A program made the position numbers and the translations under genes. Source: Parapedobacter flavus (GTDB taxonomy: Bacteria > Bacteroidota > Bacteroidia > Sphingobacteriales > Sphingobacteriaceae). Taken from it: a stretch of DNA of 64,000 nt. This document shows positions 1-9,141 of the stretch, in pieces (the first letter of the stretch is position 1; each line of letters opens with the position of its first letter). The notes under the pieces are model-generated. The model made no database searches. It was not told the DNA's origin and saw only the letters and a list, made by a program, of their open reading frames with translations. Location: the NCBI RefSeq assembly GCF_035818675.1, contig NZ_JAYKZZ010000011.1:124001-188000 (forward strand), given 5' to 3'.

Positions 1-1
1 A

Positions 2-988
2 CTACACCTGCTCGGTGCCGGCGTTCTGCTTATACTGGCAAATACGGCCGATTACGGCGTGTTCTGGTGGCTGTTGTTACTTTACGCATTGTTGTTCGCG
101 CCAACCATGGCATTAATGAATTCCGTCACCTTCCGCCAGCTCAAAGATGCTGGCAGGGAATTTCCGCTTATCCGGGTGTTTGGTACGGTCGGCTGGATTG
201 TTGCGGGTCTGTTGTTAGGTTACTTCGGCATGGAAAGCAGCACTTCCATGTTTTACCTTGCAGGAGGAGCGTCGGCGGTGCTTGGATTAGTGAGCTTTAC
301 ACTTCCCGAAACGCCGCCAGACCGGACTGCAACAACCAGCTTAGGCGCTGTGTTAGGAAAAGAGGCACTGGTGTTATTCAAACAGCGATCGTTTTCGGTT
401 TTTTTCCTGGCATCATTGGCTATCTGCATCCCGTTATCCTTTTATTACAGTTTCGCCAACCCCTATCTGAATGATCTCGGGATAACGAATGCAGCAGGAA
501 AGATGACCTTAGGACAACTTTCAGAATTTCTGTTTTTGCTCGTTATACCTTTTGCTTTCAGGCGCCTTGGCATCAAAATGATTTTAGTCATCGGGATCAT
601 TGCATGGATTGTGCGCTATATACTGTTTGCTTTTGGTGATGCCGACAGTGGCATGGGACTGCTGTATCTAGGTATCTTACTGCATGGGGTATGCTATGAC
701 TTCTTTTTTGTATCCGGTCAGATCTATGTGGATCGTACGGCTGGTGACCGTATCCGTAGTTCTGCGCAGGGATTGATTACTGTTGCAACGTACGGAGTAG
801 GTATGCTGATTGGTTCGTACATTGCGGGATTGATTACCGAATGGTTTATGTTGCCGGAAGGGTCGGCCGCGCAGTTCAATTGGCAAGGGGTTTGGCTAGT
901 TCCGGCGGGTATCGCCGCCGTGGTGCTGGTTGTATTCCTGATTTCGTTCAGAGACCGACCGGTGGATGAACAGCATGGTAGGCAATAG
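2..988 (+). CDS. MFS transporter, nucleoside:H+ symporter (NupG)-like, 5'-truncated by window
   Basis: The reading frame is already open at the first bases of the window, so the start codon lies upstream; 328 residues are visible. A GTG at 59 is in frame but falls inside a membrane segment and is not a credible start. The visible part is strongly hydrophobic with roughly nine or ten membrane segments, a short acidic/basic cytoplasmic loop near residues 100-115, and a charged tail, consistent with most of an inner-membrane Major Facilitator permease. The run of conserved features (Phe-Arg-Gln-Leu loop after the early helix, GTVGWI, GVCYDFFFVSGQIYVD) resembles the nucleoside:H+ symporter branch common in Bacteroidota. 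Substrate is inferred, and sugars are possible. The dehydrogenase starts 45 bases downstream on the same strand, so the two probably form an operon for import and oxidation of a sugar or nucleoside-derived compound. Confidence 0.8.
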   Translation, partial: LHLLGAGVLLILANTADYGVFWWLLLLYALLFAPTMALMNSVTFRQLKDAGREFPLIRVFGTVGWIVAGLLLGYFGMESSTSMFYLAGGASAVLGLVSFTLPETPPDRTATTSLGAVLGKEALVLFKQRSFSVFFLASLAICIPLSFYYSFANPYLNDLGITNAAGKMTLGQLSEFLFLLVIPFAFRRLGIKMILVIGIIAWIVRYILFAFGDADSGMGLLYLGILLHGVCYDFFFVSGQIYVDRTAGDRIRSSAQGLITVATYGVGMLIGSYIAGLITEWFMLPEGSAAQFNWQGVWLVPAGIAAVVLVVFLISFRDRPVDEQHGRQ

Positions 989-1033
989 ATGTTGCCAAGA
1001 AGGGCGTAAGGAAAATAAACAAAGAAAATAAAA

Positions 1034-2116
1034 ATGAAAAAAACGGGTAGTAAGGTGCGTGTATTGGTTGTCGGCTGCGGTAATATGGGTGCTTCGCATG
1101 CACATGCGTATCACGAAATGGATGGTTTCGAAATCTGCGGACTAGTATCCCGGGGCGACAGCAATGTGGGTTTAAACGAGCAGCTGGGCGGTGACTACCC
1201 ACTTTACAACGATTATAGGGAGGCGCTCCAAGCCGCCAAGCCGGATGCTGTTTGTATATCCACGTATCCTGACACCCACGAGGCATACGCTATCGCGGCG
1301 ATGGAGCAGGGTTGCCACGTGTTCATCGAGAAGCCACTGGCAGACACCGTCGAAGGGGCGGAGCGGGTGGCTGAAGCCGCCAGGCGCACGGGGAAGAAAC
1401 TGGTAATCGGCTATATCCTTCGCTACCACCCGTCTTGGCAGCGGTTCGTACAACTCAGCGGACAATTGGGTAAGCCGTTAGTGATGCGGATGAACCTCAA
1501 CCAGCAAAGCCATGGCCGCATGTGGGATGTGCACCGCAATCTCATGGAAAGTCTAAGCCCCATCGTCGACTGCGGCGTGCATTACATTGATGTGATGTGC
1601 CAAATGACCAACAGCAAACCCGTGCAGGTGAATGCGATTGGCGCGCGCCTTACCGAAGATATTCCGCAAAGCAACTATAATTATGGCCAGCTGCAGATCC
1701 GCTTTGAAGACGGTTCGGTGGGCTGGTACGAGGCCGGGTGGGGGCCGATGATCAGCGAGACCGCCTTTTTCATCAAGGATGTGATCGGGCCGAAGGGCTC
1801 GGTTTCCATCGTAGCAAGGGAGGCCGGTGGGGGTGGCCACTCCGACAACGTAGCAGCCCATACGAAAACAGAATCGTTGCGTGTGCATCACGCGGCAATC
1901 GATGATAACAATGCGTTCGTAAAGCCCGATGAATGGATTGACCTGAAAGACGAACCGGACCACCAGGAACTGTGCAACCGCGAACAGCGGTTTTTCCTCG
2001 AGGCAATCAGATCTGATCTGGATTTGGACGAATTGACCCGACATGCCGTGGACAGCCTGCGAATCGCCATCGCCTGCGATGAATCGGTAAGAACAGGCAA
2101 ACCCGTAGACCTTTGA
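1034..2116 (+). CDS. Gfo/Idh/MocA family NAD(P)-dependent oxidoreductase
   Basis: A 360-residue cytosolic dehydrogenase of normal family length. The N-terminal Rossmann fold carries the GCGNMG nucleotide loop at residues 14-19. The family signature EKPLA is at 99-103 (Lys100 is the expected catalytic/cofactor-contacting lysine), and the C-terminal half contains the DCGVHYID motif at 179-186 with the usual active-site His183. No signal peptide is seen, unlike many Bacteroidota Gfo/Idh proteins exported by Tat. The family oxidises or epimerises sugars, inositols and amino sugars; the substrate cannot be read from sequence. It lies 45 bases after the permease gene, suggesting a catabolic pair. 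Its stop codon sits in the loop of a 12-bp hairpin that separates it from the converging gene. Confidence 0.9.
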   Translation: MKKTGSKVRVLVVGCGNMGASHAHAYHEMDGFEICGLVSRGDSNVGLNEQLGGDYPLYNDYREALQAAKPDAVCISTYPDTHEAYAIAAMEQGCHVFIEKPLADTVEGAERVAEAARRTGKKLVIGYILRYHPSWQRFVQLSGQLGKPLVMRMNLNQQSHGRMWDVHRNLMESLSPIVDCGVHYIDVMCQMTNSKPVQVNAIGARLTEDIPQSNYNYGQLQIRFEDGSVGWYEAGWGPMISETAFFIKDVIGPKGSVSIVAREAGGGGHSDNVAAHTKTESLRVHHAAIDDNNAFVKPDEWIDLKDEPDHQELCNREQRFFLEAIRSDLDLDELTRHAVDSLRIAIACDESVRTGKPVDL

Positions 2117-2129
2117 TCGGGTTTGCCTG
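2094..2129. terminator. Convergent hairpin terminator
   Basis: A perfect 12-bp inverted repeat (2094-2105 with 2118-2129, arms CAGGCAAACCCG and CGGGTTTGCCTG) has a 12-base loop holding the dehydrogenase stop codon. The converging minus-strand gene ends at 2136. There is no long T-run on either strand, so it may work as a bidirectional 3'-end stem rather than a classical intrinsic terminator. Confidence 0.6.
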
Positions 2130-2135
2130 GTTGAC

Positions 2136-4268
2136 CTAATTCTTCTTACGCTCGTCTAGCACCCCGTATATATTCGCCGCGATAGGATCGGGCATGATGA
2201 ACATTCCGCCATAATTCCCCGTGATGCTGTTATGGGTATCGGGGTAGGTGTAGTCGAATGCCCCCTTTTGGTAGTCTTCAAATGTCGAAGGGACGTTATG
2301 CGGGCGCCAGCTGTTATCGGTATGTACCACCAACCATTCCACGGCGGCCACCGTAATGCCTTCGTGGAATCGGCGCCAATCGATCTCCGGATCTACATCC
2401 CCCCATTGGATGCCACGACTGGTGAGGTCGCGGAATACGGAAAGCACTTCCCATTGCACGTGGTCGCGAACCCAGTTTGCAAAATACCAATCGCTCGAAG
2501 ATAACACCGGTTTGGTATTGTACATCATACTGTGGTGAGCCATGGGTTGCCAAAGGTGGGTGAACGGGATGATGGACCGCATCCAGTAGATGGCCTTTTC
2601 TTTATAACGCTCGTCGTTAAAAGCTTTGTAACCTTCATAATAGGCAATCGCCGCATGCCCCGCCGCCAGCAGGTTTGCCGCGTGCAACGGTGTCTCCCAA
2701 AAATCGCCTCCTTCAGGGCGCATCATCTCCATGGCATAATCCAACGCTTTCCGTGCGGCAACGCTGTATTTGTCGTCGCCCGTCGTTGCTGCGATGTCAA
2801 GCAGGTTCAAGGCCGGTAGGATGACGATGTCCAGTGCGGTATCATATTCACGGCCCATCGGCTCAACAAACGATGTTGCCACGATGAAATCATCTTTTCG
2901 ATAATGGCGTCCGTGCGGGTCGAAATAGAACGAACCGTCCTCCCGTTGGATTTCCAACAATTCATCGCCACGTTTCCGCTGAGCGTCCAGCCGTTCCTGC
3001 GCACTGCTTGACTGTTTCCGCTGCTGGTAGCACCAATCCATTTTGGCCCGCAGCTCCTTTGCCAGTTTGGTGCCTTTGTGTTCGCGTACGTACCGCTCGA
3101 GGAAGCCTGGTACCCCAGTGCCGATCTGGTTTTTCTGGGGGATGCCGAAGCCCTTGCCTTCGTGCCATAGGTGAGTATTGTATGCGTTTGCTATGCGGTC
3201 CAGCGTCTCTTGGAAATCCCACTTCGGTGCCGGCGGTTCGGGCAAGCCGTTCCGCTTCACCCAATCGGTCACCACGTCGAGACTGTTTCCTTCGCTAAGC
3301 CAAATTTCCGCGTCGAAATTGACTTGCTGCCCGATACGTAGCTCCAAGGGTTGGGATGCGTATATTTCGTTTTGATGGCCTTCCACTGTGGCATCCGGAA
3401 TCATTAAGCCCATGAGATTGTTGTTCATGCGGTCTACGAAATTGGGTGTGGCGAATACCGGTTGAGGGATGTGTGACCGATAGTTGAACCACCGCGTTGC
3501 CACTTGGTTGGGATTCCATGACAATCCGATGCCTGTTCCTGCGTGGCTCAAAGCCATCAGCGGAATGGTTACCTGATTTGGGTGGGGTGCCACGCGGAGT
3601 GCCCACGGGTCCTTGAAATAGTCGGTTCCGCTAGACCATTCATCACCGATGGTCCATTCCACACCCGGGAACATGGAATCGTCTTTCGCCACGCCGAAAG
3701 ATCCTTCGCCCACTTTAAGCCACGGCCCCCTGATATACTTCGCATAGTAGTTGCCGGTGGCAGTCAATCGGTATGCCAAGCGTACCACAGGCTGGTCGGA
3801 CAGCAGGGTAAGGGTTACCTCGCCTACCAGACAGGGCTCTGTAAATGGGTATCTCATCCACTCTTCAAATGAAGTGCCCTCCAGCTTTTCCCGCACCACG
3901 ATCGATTTAACGTCGAAATGAATCGACTCACCTTCGGGCCCCGATGTCCGTCGGAAGGTATCTGCAGTAAGCCGCATGGGGATATCCTGGTCGCGAAGCA
4001 TGATTTCTCCCAGATGGTCCAGCACGCCCATCATTTTGCCGGATGCGGTTGAAAGTTCGCCCCAAGCCCATCCATCTATCCGTTTGAAGATTTTCAGTTG
4101 TACGAACGCATTTTCCAACACGGTTGATTCACCTGTGTAACTCGTCCGCTGATAGGCGGGTTCCAGCTTACTTTGGGCAGTGGTCTGTTGGGTCAGCGAG
4201 GCCAAAATAAACCAGACCACCAAGGTGGTCGCAATGGGCAGGCGGGGTCTGCTGCTAATTCTTCTCAT
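2136..4268 (-). CDS. Secreted protein with C-terminal six-hairpin-like region, function unknown
   Basis: 710 residues with a clear signal peptide (basic N-terminus, hydrophobic stretch, TTAQS cleavage region near residue 31), so periplasmic or exported. Residues about 35-345 are beta-rich with many aromatics and resemble the N-terminal sandwich of secreted carbohydrate-active enzymes. Residues about 350-700 are helical with recurring W/Y/H-rich turns (ALDIVILPALNLLDIA, GDDKYSVAARKALDYAM, PLHAANLLAAGHAAIAYYEGY), the pattern of an (alpha/alpha) toroid used by several GH and PL families. I do not recognise the exact family and see no decisive catalytic motif. It stands alone on the minus strand, 120 bases downstream of the RND adaptor gene. 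A role in polysaccharide or uronate-type sugar processing is inference. Confidence 0.7.
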   Translation of the reverse strand: MRRISSRPRLPIATTLVVWFILASLTQQTTAQSKLEPAYQRTSYTGESTVLENAFVQLKIFKRIDGWAWGELSTASGKMMGVLDHLGEIMLRDQDIPMRLTADTFRRTSGPEGESIHFDVKSIVVREKLEGTSFEEWMRYPFTEPCLVGEVTLTLLSDQPVVRLAYRLTATGNYYAKYIRGPWLKVGEGSFGVAKDDSMFPGVEWTIGDEWSSGTDYFKDPWALRVAPHPNQVTIPLMALSHAGTGIGLSWNPNQVATRWFNYRSHIPQPVFATPNFVDRMNNNLMGLMIPDATVEGHQNEIYASQPLELRIGQQVNFDAEIWLSEGNSLDVVTDWVKRNGLPEPPAPKWDFQETLDRIANAYNTHLWHEGKGFGIPQKNQIGTGVPGFLERYVREHKGTKLAKELRAKMDWCYQQRKQSSSAQERLDAQRKRGDELLEIQREDGSFYFDPHGRHYRKDDFIVATSFVEPMGREYDTALDIVILPALNLLDIAATTGDDKYSVAARKALDYAMEMMRPEGGDFWETPLHAANLLAAGHAAIAYYEGYKAFNDERYKEKAIYWMRSIIPFTHLWQPMAHHSMMYNTKPVLSSSDWYFANWVRDHVQWEVLSVFRDLTSRGIQWGDVDPEIDWRRFHEGITVAAVEWLVVHTDNSWRPHNVPSTFEDYQKGAFDYTYPDTHNSITGNYGGMFIMPDPIAANIYGVLDERKKN

Positions 4269-4388
4269 GGTCCAAATCTTTTAGTATCTATACGATTAGT
4301 ACAAAGGTGCCTGAAAGGGGCTCCTTCACTCGACAATGGTCAAACTTAGCTGATATAAGGGGCTACGGCAACCTGTACCATCCCGTTT

Positions 4389-5645
4389 TCATCGATCGTT
4401 GATGCTCAATTCCTGTACCCGGTCATAGGTTTCGTAGCTCGACGTCACTACCTTATCGCCCGGTTCCAAGCCGCCAATTACCTCATAATAATCGGGATTC
4501 TGACGGCCGAGCTGTACATCTACGCGGTAGGCGGTTTTGCCATCTTCGGTGAGTTTGAATACCCAGTTGCCACCGGTTTGCTGGTAGAAACCGCCTTTGG
4601 CCAACAGAATGGCTTTGGTTTCATCGCTAAGGGCGAGCCGGATCTGTAGGGTCTGCCCGCGGCGGATGCCATCGGGTACCTCGTTTACAAACTCCATATC
4701 CACCTGGAAACGGCCGTTGGTCACTTGGGTGTATACTTTCTTGATGACGAGCTTGTAGCTTTTACCGGCGAAGGTGAATTCCCCTTCGAGGTCGGGATAA
4801 ATACGGGAGATATAGTGCTCGTCGATATCTGCACGGACCTTGAAGCCCGTCAGTACGTCAATCTGCCCGAGGCGTTCGCCGGGGCTTTTGCTTTGTCCGA
4901 TTTCGGCATCGAACGACGTTAGCTGTCCATCCACTGGCGCCCTCAGGATGAGGTCGCCCACCTTACGTCGCATCAATTCCAGGGCCGACATGCCGCTGGC
5001 GTACAATTGTTTGTTCTGGTTGAGTGTCTGGGCGCTGCGTATGGAATCTTGGGCGATGTTCTCGCGGGTCAGCTTGATGCGCTCCACTTGGTAGTCGTAA
5101 TTATTTTTTGCTTGTAAATATTCCTGCTTCCCGACAGCCTTCTTTTCGTAGAGGGTTTTATTGAGGTCGAACACCCTTTTGGCTTCCTTCAATGCATTTT
5201 CAGCATCGGCCATCTGGTTACGGTTGGCGATGGAGGTTTGCTGTGCCGCGGTCTGGGCAATCTGCATTTGGGTGAGGTTATTATATACTTGCGTTTCCTG
5301 TGTGACGAGGCTTAACTCCAGATCGGTGTTGGAAAGGCGCATGATCGGGTCGCCTTTTTTGAGTTTAGCGCCGTCTTCAACGAACTTTTCTTCCACGCGG
5401 CCACCTACCGAGGCGTCGAGGAAAATGCTGGTGATGGGCAGTACGGTGCCATTTACCGGAATGAACTCACGGAACGAGTCTTCTTTTACTTCGGATATGG
5501 TAATCCGTTCGGCATCTACATTAAGCCGGGCGTTGCCGGAGGTGAAATAATAGCTGGCAGCGATAAGCGCCAGAATCCCCGCTCCACCCGCAACCATCGT
5601 GATGCGTTTGCTGTTCCATCGTTTTTTCGGTAATGCTCTATCCAT
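4389..5645 (-). CDS. HlyD/MacA-type periplasmic adaptor subunit
   Basis: 418 residues with one N-terminal transmembrane anchor (about 15-36) after a basic cytoplasmic tail. It has the adaptor layout: a first half-lipoyl strand (ASVGGRVEEKFVEDGAKLKKGDPIMRL, in pieces around 78-104), a long coiled-coil hairpin rich in Q/N/K/A (about 105-240), the second half-lipoyl with APVDGQL, then beta-barrel and membrane-proximal domains (EVIGGLEPGDKVVTSSYE near the end). Such proteins link an inner-membrane ABC or RND pump to a TolC-like channel. No pump or channel gene is adjacent: the next gene downstream is the unknown secreted protein and upstream is murF. It is therefore an orphan adaptor here, or its partners lie elsewhere. 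A strong hairpin sits just before its start codon. Confidence 0.88.
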   Translation of the reverse strand: MDRALPKKRWNSKRITMVAGGAGILALIAASYYFTSGNARLNVDAERITISEVKEDSFREFIPVNGTVLPITSIFLDASVGGRVEEKFVEDGAKLKKGDPIMRLSNTDLELSLVTQETQVYNNLTQMQIAQTAAQQTSIANRNQMADAENALKEAKRVFDLNKTLYEKKAVGKQEYLQAKNNYDYQVERIKLTRENIAQDSIRSAQTLNQNKQLYASGMSALELMRRKVGDLILRAPVDGQLTSFDAEIGQSKSPGERLGQIDVLTGFKVRADIDEHYISRIYPDLEGEFTFAGKSYKLVIKKVYTQVTNGRFQVDMEFVNEVPDGIRRGQTLQIRLALSDETKAILLAKGGFYQQTGGNWVFKLTEDGKTAYRVDVQLGRQNPDYYEVIGGLEPGDKVVTSSYETYDRVQELSINDR

Positions 5646-5658
5646 TTGCTAGTTCTCA

Positions 5659-5685
5659 TGCTCGGTGGTTGATGACCACCGAGCA
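5659..5685 (-). promoter_or_regulatory. 11-bp perfect hairpin in the leader of the adaptor gene
   Basis: Arms 5659-5669 and 5675-5685 (TGCTCGGTGGT / ACCACCGAGCA) pair perfectly around a 5-base loop. Transcribed from the minus strand, the stem ends 13 bases before the adaptor start codon and has no T-run after it, so it does not look like a simple murF terminator. It could limit translation initiation, mark an mRNA end, or be a protein-binding palindrome. Confidence 0.5.
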
Positions 5686-5799
5686 CTACCATATAATGCC
5701 GTGCCAAAAAAATAACGTTCTTTTAAACAGTGGCTTATGGTAATTGGTGAAATCTAACTGTTCGATATCGAACACCTAATGTGCGGTTGCGGACAGCGA

Positions 5800-7104
5800 T
5801 TACAACGTGTCTACCAATTTTTCAAAGGCCATTCCCCTTGAGGCTTTTAGTAGTACCAATGCGTTTTGGATCGGTCGCTGCTTGAGGGCCGCTTTCGCTG
5901 CTTCGGTGGTTTCGTAGAATTCGGCGTCGTCTTGCCGGTGTTCGTAAAATGCTTTGCCCACGAACAACCTCCGAGTCGCTTCTACCGAAAGGGCTGTTTC
6001 AATCACTTGGCGGTGCTCTTCATGGCTGTCGTTGCCCATTTCAAACATGTCGCCCAGCACGATGGCCTTCCGATCTGCCGCCAATGTGCGCAGGTTTTCG
6101 AGCGCTGCTGCCATACTACTGGCATTGGCATTGTAATAATCGCAGATGAGGGTGTTACGATCGGTCTTTTTGAGTTGCGACCGGTTATTGTTAGGCTTGT
6201 ACGCATTTATCCCCTCGCTGATCTGTTCCGGCGATACCTTGAAATATTGACCGATGGCAATGGCAGCGAGGATGTTTTCGGTATTGTAAGCACCGGTCAA
6301 TTGGGTGTGCACGGCATGATAGCCATGGCTTTCGGAGGTTGCCCACTGGATATCCAGCAGCGGATTTGCCCCGACTAACTTCCCCGAAACGCTGTTTTCC
6401 GGCGAAGAGCCATAGGTTACCAGTTGCCGTACGTGGCGTTCGGCAACCATTTCACGGAGTTTGGGGTTGTCGTTTTGTAGAAACAATGTACCACCATGTG
6501 CCGCCAGATGATCATAGAGTTCCCCTTTTGCTTTCTTCACCCCTTCGAAACTCCCGAATCCTTCCAAATGCGCTTTCCCCACATTGGTAATCAATCCATG
6601 CGTGGGCTGGGCAATCCCACAGAGAAAAGCGATTTCACCCACATGGTTAGCGCCCATCTCGATGATTGCGATTTCCGTCTGTGCGGTGATGGAAAGGATG
6701 GTCAGCGGCACACCGATGTGGTTGTTGAGGTTACCTTTGGTTGCATAAGTGTTGAACCGCTGGGCCAATACCGCCTGCATCAATTCCTTCGTTGTGGTTT
6801 TTCCATTGGTGCCCGTAATGCCGATAACAGGGATCGTAAGCTGGCTGCGGTGGTGCCGCGCCAACACCTGGAGGGCCGAGAGCACATCCGGCACGTACAA
6901 ATAGCGCTCGTCATCGCCATCCTGTGGTTCATCCACTACGGCATAACGGGCACCGTTGTCGAGCGCTTGCGCCGCAAACTGGTTCCCGTTGAACCGTTCG
7001 CCCTTTAGGGCGAAAAAGAGGCTACCCGGTATGATGTTGCGGGTATCTGTACTGATAACAGGGTGTTTAAGGTAATATGAATACAATGACTCAGCTTCCA
7101 TCAT
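5800..7104 (-). CDS. murF: UDP-N-acetylmuramoyl-tripeptide--D-alanyl-D-alanine ligase
   Basis: 434 residues, the usual MurF length. It adds D-Ala-D-Ala to the UDP-MurNAc tripeptide, the last cytoplasmic step of muropeptide synthesis. The N-terminal domain has STDTRNIIPGSLFFALKGE (18-36), typical of MurF uridine-nucleotide recognition. The ATP loop GTNGKTTT is at 98-105, followed by TKGNLNNHIGVP and EMGANHVGEI, the Mur-ligase central-domain motifs. The C-terminal domain carries DYYNANASSM and LGDMFEMG. The start used is the first of two adjacent ATG codons. It is divergent from the secreted amidase gene (72 bases between starts) and is separated from the usual division/cell-wall cluster, as often seen in this phylum. 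Confidence 0.95.
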   Translation of the reverse strand: MMEAESLYSYYLKHPVISTDTRNIIPGSLFFALKGERFNGNQFAAQALDNGARYAVVDEPQDGDDERYLYVPDVLSALQVLARHHRSQLTIPVIGITGTNGKTTTKELMQAVLAQRFNTYATKGNLNNHIGVPLTILSITAQTEIAIIEMGANHVGEIAFLCGIAQPTHGLITNVGKAHLEGFGSFEGVKKAKGELYDHLAAHGGTLFLQNDNPKLREMVAERHVRQLVTYGSSPENSVSGKLVGANPLLDIQWATSESHGYHAVHTQLTGAYNTENILAAIAIGQYFKVSPEQISEGINAYKPNNNRSQLKKTDRNTLICDYYNANASSMAAALENLRTLAADRKAIVLGDMFEMGNDSHEEHRQVIETALSVEATRRLFVGKAFYEHRQDDAEFYETTEAAKAALKQRPIQNALVLLKASRGMAFEKLVDTL

Positions 7105-7176
7105 GCAAGTTTAGGGAAAAAGTTTGGTCTATTTTTCTTATCCTTGCTTTACTAAAAGGTAGGCCGGTTAAATATA

Positions 7177-8955
7177 ATGGAAAAATATACGAATGAAAAT
7201 AAGTGGAAATCGTACCTCGTGCGGCTATGTGCAGGCGTCTTGGTTTTGGTCAGCATCGGTCTGTTTAATGTGCACGGCCAGCAGAAGGCCCGACTTGAAA
7301 TAACATCGCCGGCAAGAGACAACAGCATCGTAACTGACACACCGGCCTATTTCCGCGGCTTTGCCGACCCTTCGGGTACGCTGTTCCTCAACGGCATTGA
7401 GGTACCCGTTTACAGCACGGGCGTTTTCGCGGCACCATTGCCGTTGCAGGAAGGAACCAATGAATTGCAAGTATGGCACGTGATGGGTGCCGATACGTTG
7501 CGTCGGCCTATCGTGGTTGTGTTTGAGAAACCGGCCCCGCCACACCCCACTGCCGGTTTCGCCATCGAGCACGCCCGGATATTGCCTGGGGGCGATCTAT
7601 GGTTGCAACCCGGCGATCTGTTGCAGGTGGAGATGAAGGCAACACCGGGAATGGAGGCTACGTTTTACAACGGGACTCCCCTTTTTGAAGTCGATACCGC
7701 TGAAACCGGCGTAGCCGGAATCTACCGGGGTGAATACATTCTCCAATCGTCAGACCATCTGACCAGTGCGCCGGTTTCATTTTCCCTGCACGATAAGACG
7801 AGCGGGAAGACCGTGGCGGTAAAGAGCGACCAACGCCTCACCGTATTGAATCAGTCGCACGTGCTTACCGGGCGCACTACCGGCGAAGCCCCACTCTATT
7901 ACGGACTGGGTTCCGACCGGCTGGGCGGGGCCAAGATGGGCTACCTGGATAGCTTGGTGAAGCTGGAAGTAACCGGACGGATGAATGACATGTACCGGGT
8001 GCGGCTTTCGGGACAGGCGCAGGCTTACATTCCCTTGAATAGCGTGCGTTTGCAGGAGGGGGTAAATTTCAGGCCCTATTCGCTGACGGGAAGCTGGTCG
8101 GTCACGACAGATAGCGTGTACGACTTCGTGCGGATCGGCTTAGCAGAGCGGCTTCCTTATACCCACGTGGTGCGGCAGCATCCCACGCGTATTGTCGTGG
8201 ATATTTACGGGGCGGTGTCAAACAGCAATTGGATGACTCAAAAAGAAGGGCTCGTAGCGATTGAGAACGTGTGGTATGAGCAGGTAAGCAAAGACGTGTT
8301 TCGGGTATTCATCGAGCTGAAGGAGGAACAGCTTTGGGGCTACCAGGTGGGTTATGAAGATAACCGGTTGGTGGTCCGGGTAAAACCGCAGCCGGATACG
8401 CTCGACCTTCGCGGACTTACCGTTGCCGTGGATGCCGGTCACGGAGGCAGCAACAGTGGCGCAGCAGGTATGACGGGTGTAGTGGAGAAAGATTTAAATC
8501 TAGCGATGGCGTTGAAGCTGAAGGCTGCACTGGAGGCGGCGGGGAGTAACGTGCTCATGACGCGCACGCGCGACCAGTCGGTCAGGAACAGCTACCGCCT
8601 GCAGCGGTTCCGGCAATCGGAAGCCGACCTGTTGATTAGTATACACTGTAACTCGTCGCGCAACCCGTTGGTGCAGGGCGTGTCTACCTACTACCGTCAC
8701 CACGCGTACCGCCCGCTGTCGACGCATATCCTGTCGGAGATGCGGAAGCTTGGGTTGGCCGATTTCGGCAATGTAGGCGGATTTAACTTCACGTTGAATG
8801 CGCCTACGGAATTACCCACGGTGTTGGTGGAGGTGGGTTTCCTTTCCAATCCGGCCGATGAAGAACGGTTGTTGGACCCGGCGTTCCACGATGAGGTGGC
8901 GGGGCGTATTGTGGAAGGTGTACGGGGGTTTTTTAAGGGCGTAGGTGGTGGGTGA
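7177..8955 (+). CDS. Secreted N-acetylmuramoyl-L-alanine amidase (Amidase_3, AmiC-like)
   Basis: 592 residues. An N-terminal signal or anchor helix (about 15-34, ending near VHGQQ) directs it to the periplasm. A long beta-rich region (about 38-405) contains Ig-like and SH3/AMIN-like modules, replacing the shorter AMIN of E. coli AmiC. The catalytic domain (about 410-585) has all the zinc-amidase residues: DAGHGG with His422, Glu437 in GVVEKDLN, His490 in SIHCNS and catalytic Glu552 in LVEVGFLSN. The enzyme cuts the amide between MurNAc and the stem peptide, freeing denuded glycan, the kind of substrate that NamZ and GHL10 enzymes downstream could use. It has its own promoter region, divergent from murF, and a weak terminator follows. 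Confidence 0.93.
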   Translation: MEKYTNENKWKSYLVRLCAGVLVLVSIGLFNVHGQQKARLEITSPARDNSIVTDTPAYFRGFADPSGTLFLNGIEVPVYSTGVFAAPLPLQEGTNELQVWHVMGADTLRRPIVVVFEKPAPPHPTAGFAIEHARILPGGDLWLQPGDLLQVEMKATPGMEATFYNGTPLFEVDTAETGVAGIYRGEYILQSSDHLTSAPVSFSLHDKTSGKTVAVKSDQRLTVLNQSHVLTGRTTGEAPLYYGLGSDRLGGAKMGYLDSLVKLEVTGRMNDMYRVRLSGQAQAYIPLNSVRLQEGVNFRPYSLTGSWSVTTDSVYDFVRIGLAERLPYTHVVRQHPTRIVVDIYGAVSNSNWMTQKEGLVAIENVWYEQVSKDVFRVFIELKEEQLWGYQVGYEDNRLVVRVKPQPDTLDLRGLTVAVDAGHGGSNSGAAGMTGVVEKDLNLAMALKLKAALEAAGSNVLMTRTRDQSVRNSYRLQRFRQSEADLLISIHCNSSRNPLVQGVSTYYRHHAYRPLSTHILSEMRKLGLADFGNVGGFNFTLNAPTELPTVLVEVGFLSNPADEERLLDPAFHDEVAGRIVEGVRGFFKGVGGG

Positions 8956-9019
8956 GGAATTAAAATAGCATTACGCAAAAATACAAATAATTATACAAAT
9001 GCAACGATATTAAAACTGT

Positions 9020-9049
9020 CCCTGATTACCTTCCAAAACAGGGTTTTTT
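9020..9049 (+). terminator. Weak intrinsic terminator after the amidase gene
   Basis: A short 5-bp stem (CCCTG 9020-9024 with CAGGG 9039-9043) is followed directly by six T residues. A second 7-bp hairpin (9050-9056 with 9065-9071) follows at once. Together they separate the amidase from the next gene pair. Confidence 0.5.
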
Positions 9050-9079
9050 ATCAAGCTAAATGCTGCTTGATTTGATAAA

Positions 9080-9113
9080 TTTGGGTGAAATCGAAGAGTT
9101 TTTCTTAAGTTTA
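9080..9113 (+). promoter_or_regulatory. Candidate promoter for the unknown/NYN pair
   Basis: TTTG at 9080-9083 and TAAGTTTA at 9106-9113 (one mismatch to the phylum's TAnnTTTG box) are 22 bases apart, near the usual spacing. It lies about 30 bases before the start at 9142. Confidence 0.35.
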
Positions 9114-9141
9114 CGCACACCGAGTAACCAAAAGGCTACAT

